From: Caulobacter sp. B11
GTDB lineage: Bacteria > Pseudomonadota > Alphaproteobacteria > Caulobacterales > Caulobacteraceae
Assembly (NCBI RefSeq): GCF_002737765.1
Contig: NZ_PEGG01000120.1
Coordinates: forward strand, 1 to 12,087
Direction: 5' to 3'
DNA: 12,087 nt
Position 1 is the stretch's first letter, and each line of letters begins with the position of its first letter. Positions 7,454 to 12,087 of the stretch are shown piece after piece. Made by a program: the position numbers and the translations under genes. Under the pieces are notes generated by a model. It was not told the DNA's origin, did no database searches, and saw only the letters and a program-made list of their open reading frames with translations.

Positions 7454-8797
7454 CTAGCCCTGCGCCTTGATCCAGCGCTCGAGCCAGTGGATGTCATAGT
7501 CGCCGGCCAAGATGTCGGGCTGGACCAGAAGGTCCTGGAACAGCGGGATCGTGGTCTCGATACCGCCCACGACCATCTCGCCCAGGCACCGCTTGAGGCG
7601 CGCGATACATTCCTGGCGATCACGGCCATGAACGATCAGCTTGCCGATCAGGCTGTCGTAATAGGGCGGGATCGCGTAGCCGGTATAGATCGCCGAATCG
7701 AGACGAACGCCCAGGCCGCCGGGGGCATGGAAGTCGGTGATCGTGCCGGGCGACGGGGTGAAGGTGCGGGCGTTCTCGGCATTGATCCGGCACTCGATCG
7801 CGTGGCCTTCGAACACGACGTCCGCCTGGGTGAACGACAGGGGCAGGCCGGCGGCGATGCGGATCTGTTCGCGCACTAGGTCGATGCCGGTGATGGCTTC
7901 GGTGACCGGGTGTTCGACCTGCAGGCGGGTGTTCATCTCGATGAAGAAGAACTCGCCGTTTTCCCACAGGAACTCGATGGTGCCGACGCCGAGATAGCCA
8001 ATGGCCGCGACGGCGTCGACGACGATCTTTCCGATCTTGGCCCGGTCGGCGGCGCCGAGGGCGGGCGAGGGGGCCTCTTCCAGCACCTTCTGGTGACGAC
8101 GCTGCAGCGAGCAGTCGCGCTCGCCCAGATGCACCACATTGCCGTGGCTGTCGGCGATCACCTGAATCTCGATGTGACGCGGCTTCTGGAGGTAGCGCTC
8201 CATATAGACCGTGTCATCGCCAAAACGCGGCGCGGGCCTCGGCGCGAGCCGTGGAGACGGCCTCGGCCAGATCCTCGCGGGTCTGGGCCACCTTCATGCC
8301 GCGCCCGCCGCCACCCGAGGCGGCCTTGATCAGCACGGGGAAGCCGATCTTGTCGGCGGCCTCAAAGGCCTCTTCCTCGTGGCGACGCCGCCCGTCGGAG
8401 CCCGGGCACGACGGGGATGCCGGCGTCCTTCACGGCCTGTTTGGCGGTGATCTTGTCGCCATCAGCCGAATGTGCTCCGGCTTGGGTCCAATGAAGGTGA
8501 AGCCGTGGGCGTTGACGATCTCGGCGAAACGGGCGTTTTCCGAGAGGAAGCCATAGCCCGGGTGGCACGGCTGGGCGCCGGTGATCTCGCAGGCGGCGAT
8601 GATCGACGGATGTTCAGGTAGCTCTTGGCGGCGGGGGCGGGGCCGATGCAGACGCTTTCGTCCGCCAGGCGCACCCACATGGAATCGGCGTCGGCTTCGG
8701 AGTGAACCGCCACGGTGGCGATGCCCATTTCCTTGCAGGCGCGGTGAACCCGAAGGGCGATTTCGCCTCGGTTCGCGATGAGGATCTTGTCGAACAT
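7454..8797 (-). CDS. accC: Biotin carboxylase subunit of acetyl-CoA carboxylase, several frameshifts in this sequence
   Basis: Carboxylates biotin on AccB using ATP and bicarbonate, the first half-reaction of malonyl-CoA synthesis. ATG 8797 gives [20 protein letters not shown] (GTG 8800 is also possible), 5 bp after the accB stop. Later blocks include [37 protein letters not shown], the glycine loop [46 protein letters not shown] and ECRINAEN. These lie in four frames. Shifts are: one base missing in the GG at 8608-8609; one missing at 8459-8461; a net extra base at 8380-8405 (probably three compensating changes); and one extra in the AAAA at 8222-8225. They sum to zero, and the locus length (447 residues) equals the family norm. 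I infer sequence error, as all active-site motifs are present and the gene is normally essential. Confidence 0.9.
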
Positions 8798-8802
8798 CAC
8801 GC

Positions 8803-9314
8803 CTACTCGATGATCACGAGTGGTTCGCCGAACTCGACGGGCTGGCCATCGCCGATCAGGATCTCGACGACCTTACCGGCCTTGGTCGAGGCGATCGGGT
8901 TCATGGTCTTCATCGCTTCGACAATCAGCAGGGTCTGGCCCGCGCTGACCGTGTCACCGACCTTGATGAAGGCGTCGGCGCCCGGCTGGGGCGACAGATA
9001 GGCGGTGCCGACCATCGGCGACTTGACGGTGTCGCCGGCCGGGCGGGCGGCGGGCGCGGCCGGGCGGCGACCGCTTCGACCACTGGCGCGGCGACCGGCG
9101 CCGCCATCGGGGCGGCCATGGCGGCAGGAGCCTGAACATAGGTGTGGGCGGCGGTCACGGTCAGCTCACGCGCCACCCGGATCTTCAGACCCGCATGTTC
9201 GACTTCAATTTCGCTCAGGCCCGTGTCCTTGAGGATGTCGGCCAGCTTGCGGACCAGGCGGGCGTCGATCGACGGAGTCTCGACCGGATCGGCGGGGGCC
9301 TTGGAATTAGACAT
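8803..9314 (-). CDS. accB: Biotin carboxyl carrier protein of acetyl-CoA carboxylase, one frameshift in this sequence
   Basis: Carries biotin between AccC and the AccA/AccD transferase. ATG 9314 is preceded by an AAGG-type ribosome site. The N-terminal half ([29 protein letters not shown]) is followed by an Ala/Pro linker. The C-terminal biotinyl domain ([47 protein letters not shown]) is in another frame; the biotin-accepting lysine is encoded at 8908-8910. One missing base in the GC-rich linker near 9056-9064 (CGGCCGCGCCC where CGGCCGGCGCCC would keep frame) explains the break and restores about 170 residues, normal for the family. It lies 41 bp after aroQ and 5 bp before accC, a conserved accB-accC pair. 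Probably sequence error, as the gene is normally essential. Confidence 0.9.
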
Positions 9315-9355
9315 TGAAGCTTACCTTATGGTTCGAAGCCGGGCGGGCCCGGGGC

Positions 9356-9799
9356 TCAGTTGGCGCCGATCAGGCCGGCAGCGGCCTCGATCGCCAGTTC
9401 ATAGCTCGCCGCGCCGAACCCGGACACGATGCCGGTCGCCGCGAGCGAAACGAAGGTGTGACGGCGGAAATCTTCTCGTGCCGCAGGGTTGGACAGGTGA
9501 CACTCGATGATCGGGATGTTCAAGGCCTTGAGGGCGTCGAGCAGGGCGATCGAGGTGTGGCCGTAGCCGGCGGGATTGATCACCAGGGCGCAGGCGTCCA
9601 GCCGGGCTTCATGAACCCAGTCGATCAGGACACCCTCGTGATTGCTTTGCCGAAAGACCACGGAGAGGCCTCGCGCCGCCGCCCGCGCCTCACAGCGCGT
9701 ACGGACATCGTCGAGCGTGTCCTTACCGTAGATCTCGGGCTCACGCGTTCCCAACAGGTTGAGATTGGGGCCGCTCAGCACATGGATCGGTTTTACCAT
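9356..9799 (-). CDS. aroQ: 3-Dehydroquinate dehydratase, type II
   Basis: Third step of the shikimate pathway: dehydrates 3-dehydroquinate to 3-dehydroshikimate as a cytoplasmic dodecamer. The start is ATG 9799 ([20 protein letters not shown]), since GGAG lies 4 nt upstream and this is the family's N-terminus; the frame extends further to 9988 but overlaps thiS. It encodes 147 residues, the usual size. Visible features are the catalytic Arg and Tyr in [10 protein letters not shown], the [14 protein letters not shown] segment, the substrate loop [15 protein letters not shown] and the catalytic His in IECHLSN. It is first in an array with accB, accC and aat, and a good promoter match lies just upstream. 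Confidence 0.95.
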   Translation of the reverse strand: MVKPIHVLSGPNLNLLGTREPEIYGKDTLDDVRTRCEARAAARGLSVVFRQSNHEGVLIDWVHEARLDACALVINPAGYGHTSIALLDALKALNIPIIECHLSNPAAREDFRRHTFVSLAATGIVSGFGAASYELAIEAAAGLIGAN

Positions 9800-9827
9800 T
9801 CGGCTCCGCCGTCGATTCCGCAGGTCT

Positions 9828-9854
9828 TGTATAGCCGGTTCAGCCGGGTCACAA
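9828..9854 (-). promoter_or_regulatory. Candidate housekeeping promoter of aroQ-accB-accC-aat
   Basis: On the minus strand TTGTGAC (9854-9848) and GCTATACA (9835-9828) are 12 nt apart, close to TTGACGS-N10-14-GCTANAWC. Transcription would begin near 9820, leaving a leader of about 20 nt before ATG 9799. This is the best promoter match I see in the window. Confidence 0.55.
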
Positions 9855-9878
9855 GCGGGGCGCGGTTCCGGAGGGAAG

Positions 9879-10079
9879 ATGAAGCTGCTGCTGAACGGTG
9901 AAGAGCGGGTTTTCGAGGCGGTCAGCACCCTGGCCGACCTGGTGGAAAACCTCGGCCTGGACCCGCGCAAGGTCGCCGTGGAGCGCAATCTGGAGATCGC
10001 GCCGCGCTCGACCTATGGGCAGACACAGCTGGCCGATGGCGACCGGATCGAGATCGTGACCTTCATCGGCGGCGGTTGA
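9879..10079 (+). CDS. thiS: Sulfur carrier protein ThiS
   Basis: Ubiquitin-fold sulfur carrier of 66 residues for thiazole synthesis. ATG 9879 follows a clear GGAGGG ribosome site (9870-9875); the frame extends back to 9759 but that part overlaps aroQ on the other strand. The protein opens [20 protein letters not shown] and ends [12 protein letters not shown], with the C-terminal Gly-Gly that is adenylated by ThiF and converted to a thiocarboxylate. It lies 53 bp before thiG on the same strand and 79 bp from the divergent aroQ start. I see no TPP riboswitch in the leader. ThiF, ThiO or ThiH, and ThiE are not in the window. Confidence 0.95.
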   Translation: MKLLLNGEERVFEAVSTLADLVENLGLDPRKVAVERNLEIAPRSTYGQTQLADGDRIEIVTFIGGG

Positions 10080-10132
10080 TCGCCGTCGTCTTCGGGTTTG
10101 AAACCGCCGCTGCCCGGGCGTAAACCCGAGCC

Positions 10133-10942
10133 ATGAACGCGCATGTCCCCCCCGAATCCGCCACGGCCGCTCCAGACGACACCTGGACCGTCGCCGGCCG
10201 CACCTTCACCTCGCGGCTGATCGTCGGCACTGGCAAGTACAAGGACTACGCCACCAACGCCGCGGCGGCGCGGGCGGCAGGGGCGCAGATCGTCACCGTG
10301 GCGGTGCGCCGCGTCAACCTGACCGACCCGACCCAGCCGCTGCTGATCGACTACGTCAAGCCGTCCGAATTCACCTATCTGCCCAATACCGCCGGCTGTT
10401 TTACCGGCGAGGACGCGGTGCGCACCCTGCGCCTGGCCCGTGAAGCCGGCGGCTGGGACCTCGTGAAGCTGGAAGTCCTGAGCGATCCCAAGACCCTCTA
10501 CCCGGACATGGAAGAAACCCTGCGCTCTCTGAAGCTGCTGGTCGCCGAGGGTTTCCAGGTGATGGTCTATTGTTCGGACGACCCGGTCTATTGCCGCAAG
10601 CTTGAAGAGGCCGGGGCCGTGGCGATCATGCCGCTGGGCGCGCCGATCGGCTCGGGCCTGGGCATCCAGAACCGGGTCAACCTGCGGATCATCATCGAGA
10701 ACGCCGGCGTGCCGGTGCTGGTCGACGCCGGCGTGGGCACCGCCTCGGATGCGGCCATCGGCATGGAGCTGGGCTGCGACGCCATCCTGATGAACACCGC
10801 CATCGCCGAGGCCAAGGATCCGATCCGCATGGCCCGCGCGATGAAGCACGCGGTCATAGCGGGCCGTGAAGCCTATCTGGCGGGCCGCATGCAGAAGCGG
10901 CTCTATGCCGATCCCAGCTCGCCTCTGGGCGGCCTGATCTAG
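10133..10942 (+). CDS. thiG: Thiazole synthase ThiG
   Basis: Forms the thiazole phosphate of thiamine from 1-deoxy-xylulose 5-phosphate, ThiS thiocarboxylate and dehydroglycine. It encodes 269 residues from ATG 10133, slightly longer than typical (about 255-260) because of a low-complexity N-terminal lead before [19 protein letters not shown]. The Schiff-base lysine is in WDLVKLEVL (about Lys112). Other family blocks are [69 protein letters not shown] and [13 protein letters not shown]. The start has only a weak ribosome site (CCCGAGCC), fitting coupling to thiS. Its stop overlaps that of the convergent dsbA-like gene in the sequence CTAG. Confidence 0.97.
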   Translation: MNAHVPPESATAAPDDTWTVAGRTFTSRLIVGTGKYKDYATNAAAARAAGAQIVTVAVRRVNLTDPTQPLLIDYVKPSEFTYLPNTAGCFTGEDAVRTLRLAREAGGWDLVKLEVLSDPKTLYPDMEETLRSLKLLVAEGFQVMVYCSDDPVYCRKLEEAGAVAIMPLGAPIGSGLGIQNRVNLRIIIENAGVPVLVDAGVGTASDAAIGMELGCDAILMNTAIAEAKDPIRMARAMKHAVIAGREAYLAGRMQKRLYADPSSPLGGLI

Positions 10943-11670
10943 GCCTTACGCGACCGCGCCAGCCGGGCCTCGTCGATCGCCCGTCGCAGCGCCTGCATGT
11001 CGGCGCCGGGGATGATCTTGTCGCCAATGATGAAGGCCGGGGTGCCTTCGATCGCCAGGGCCTGGGCCAGGCCATGCACATCGGCCAGATGCTGGCTGAC
11101 CGCTTCGGCTTCGCCAGCCGTCTTGGCCTTGTCGACATCGACGCCAATCTCGCGGGCGATCCGCAGGGCGGCGGCCATGTCGAGGCTCTTCTCGGCCATC
11201 AGTCGCTGATGCAGCACCAGCGACTTGCCCTGGCTGCGGGCGCCGAGAAAGATCCGGGCGGCGGCTTCGGAGTCGCGACCGAAGATCACGAAGTCCTTGA
11301 ACACGAACCGCACATCGGGATTGGCCTGGATCAGCTTGACCACCTCGGGCGCCGCCAGCTTGCAGTAGCTGCAGCGATAGTCGAAGAACTCGACGACGGT
11401 GATCGTCCCGGCCGGATTGGCGACGAAATCTCGCGGATCACGCTCGAGCGCCTGGCGGTACTGGCCTAGTGACGCCCGGGCCTTCACGGCCGCCTGAATC
11501 TTTTGCTTCTCCTCAAGCTTGGCCGAGACCTCGACCAGGACTTCAGGGTGTTCGAGCAGATAGGCCCGAACCTTCTGGCCGAAGGCTTCGTCGGTCCTGG
11601 GCTGGGCGCAGGCGTTAAGCGCCAGGGTCGAGGCGAGGGCGACAGCGACCGTGAGGGTGCGAGCAAGCAT
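10939..11670 (-). CDS. DsbA-family thioredoxin-fold protein, probable lipoprotein
   Basis: Encodes 243 residues from ATG 11670; TTG 11679 is possible but less likely. The N-terminus is a signal sequence ending in the lipobox LNAC, so the mature protein is probably lipid-anchored facing the periplasm. A Lys/Glu-rich helical region ([20 protein letters not shown]) comes before the thioredoxin fold. The active-site pair is CSYC in [19 protein letters not shown] (Cys100 and Cys103), and the cis-proline loop is [10 protein letters not shown] (Pro about 211). This arrangement fits the DsbA/Com1-like group of disulfide oxidoreductases or isomerases acting on secreted proteins. The gene starts 38 bp after the M48-type gene, so the two are probably cotranscribed. 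No terminator lies between it and convergent thiG. Confidence 0.92.
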   Translation of the reverse strand: MLARTLTVAVALASTLALNACAQPRTDEAFGQKVRAYLLEHPEVLVEVSAKLEEKQKIQAAVKARASLGQYRQALERDPRDFVANPAGTITVVEFFDYRCSYCKLAAPEVVKLIQANPDVRFVFKDFVIFGRDSEAAARIFLGARSQGKSLVLHQRLMAEKSLDMAAALRIAREIGVDVDKAKTAGEAEAVSQHLADVHGLAQALAIEGTPAFIIGDKIIPGADMQALRRAIDEARLARSRKA

Positions 11671-11708
11671 GGTTTTCAAATCTCTGAGGCGATCGTCGGC
11701 GACGGGCG

Positions 11709-12087
11709 CTAGCGCTGGAAAGTCGTGGAGCCTTCCTTGGCCAGGTCCTTGAGGTCCTGGTCGGAGGGCTTGGAGGTCAGGACAATATCGGTGGCGCGCC
11801 GCCAGTCCGGCGTGTCCTTCTTCAGCAGTTCGCGGGCCCGCATGGCGAAAACCCGCGCCTCCTGCGGCGCGCCCATCGCGAAATACTGCTCGGCGGTGGC
11901 CAGACGGGCCGGGCCGGGCTGGCCAAGCTTGTCATAGGCCTGGGCCAGCAGGCGCCAGGCGACCGCGTTGTCGCCTTCATTGATCAGGGAGCGCTTCAGC
12001 TCGCCGATGCCTTCCTCGACCTTTCTGGGATCATCCAGGCCGATCAGGGTCTGACCCAGATTGACCCGAAGCAGGGCGGCGTCGGGA
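11709..12087 (-). CDS. C-terminal TPR part of an M48-family (BepA/YfgC-like) metalloprotease, truncated by window edge
   Basis: The minus strand is open from the right edge to TAG 11709-11711, giving 125 residues without a start. It reads ALLRVNLGQTLIGL, IGELKRSLINEGDNAVAWRL, LAQAYDKLGQPGPARLATAE, QYFAMGAPQEARVFAMRARE, then WRRATDIVLTSKPSDQDL. This is a tetratricopeptide-like helical array of the kind that ends alphaproteobacterial M48 metalloproteases related to BepA, which check outer-membrane protein assembly in the periplasm. The HExxH protease domain would lie beyond 12087, so the family call depends on the C-terminal similarity and on being just upstream of a DsbA-like gene, a pairing I recall from related genomes. 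Confidence 0.75.
   Translation of the reverse strand, partial: PDAALLRVNLGQTLIGLDDPRKVEEGIGELKRSLINEGDNAVAWRLLAQAYDKLGQPGPARLATAEQYFAMGAPQEARVFAMRARELLKKDTPDWRRATDIVLTSKPSDQDLKDLAKEGSTTFQR

Noticed and set aside
7454..9314. accB and accC as true pseudogenes
   Set aside because: All catalytic and biotinylation motifs survive, lengths are normal once single bases are corrected, and indels also hit the neighbouring genes. Sequence error explains this better than decay of essential genes.
9800..9878. TPP riboswitch before thiS
   Set aside because: I looked for the CTGAGA and ACCTGA-type conserved blocks; neither occurs, and the 79-bp gap is too short for the usual element plus expression platform.
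10013..10849. 278-codon minus-strand frame opposite thiG
   Set aside because: thiG is unambiguous on the plus strand; the antisense frame has His/Asp/Gly-rich shadow composition and no recognisable motif.

Overview
The window is a 12.1 kb piece of a GC-rich alphaproteobacterial chromosome, most likely from Caulobacterales (Caulobacter or a close relative). This rests on protein style and gene order: an NDUFA12-type complex I subunit next to a DUF2155 protein, a dsbA-aroQ-accB-accC-aat array, and promoter candidates that fit the Caulobacter housekeeping pattern (TTGACGS, 10-14 nt, GCTANAWC). The taxonomic call is an inference. I see no tRNA, rRNA, insertion sequence, phage gene or CRISPR array.

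Layout. Bases 1-1068 (+) are the 3' end of aspS, closed by a strong bidirectional terminator (1113-1148). Reading leftward from about 5.5 kb are three minus-strand genes: an 899-residue protein related to class II (B12-dependent) ribonucleotide reductase (2770-5469), then two exported pentapeptide-repeat proteins that look like tandem paralogues (2212-2700 and 1169-2113). A 218-bp divergent intergenic region separates them from NDUFA12 and DUF2155 genes on the plus strand (5688-6782). Converging on DUF2155 is a minus-strand array, aroQ-accB-accC-aat (9799 down to 6719). thiS-thiG (9879-10942, +) diverges from aroQ. thiG converges on a DsbA-like thioredoxin-fold lipoprotein gene (10939-11670, -), which lies just downstream of the 3' end of an M48-type peptidase/TPR gene running off the right edge.

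Most notable points. (1) The 899-residue protein can be followed along much of NrdJ by eye, yet the catalytic motifs (NPCSE, ACNL, PTGTI, CGTM) appear replaced, while the C-terminal TSCPD domain and CxxC zinc-ribbon-like tail are well kept. It looks like a ribonucleotide reductase pseudoenzyme. (2) Upstream of it are two related 16-bp sites exactly 32 bp apart, resembling tandem NrdR boxes, so it may belong to the NrdR regulon. (3) Between about 6.4 and 9.1 kb, DUF2155, aat, accC and accB all carry single-base indels. Protein similarity continues on both sides of each shift and the net frame is restored in aat and accC. This points to sequence error in a poorly covered stretch rather than real gene decay, especially since accB and accC are normally essential.

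Functionally, the aroQ-accB-accC-aat array joins shikimate biosynthesis, the biotin carrier and carboxylase subunits of acetyl-CoA carboxylase, and N-end-rule tagging. thiS-thiG make the thiazole part of thiamine. DsbA and the M48 protein fit envelope protein folding and quality control.
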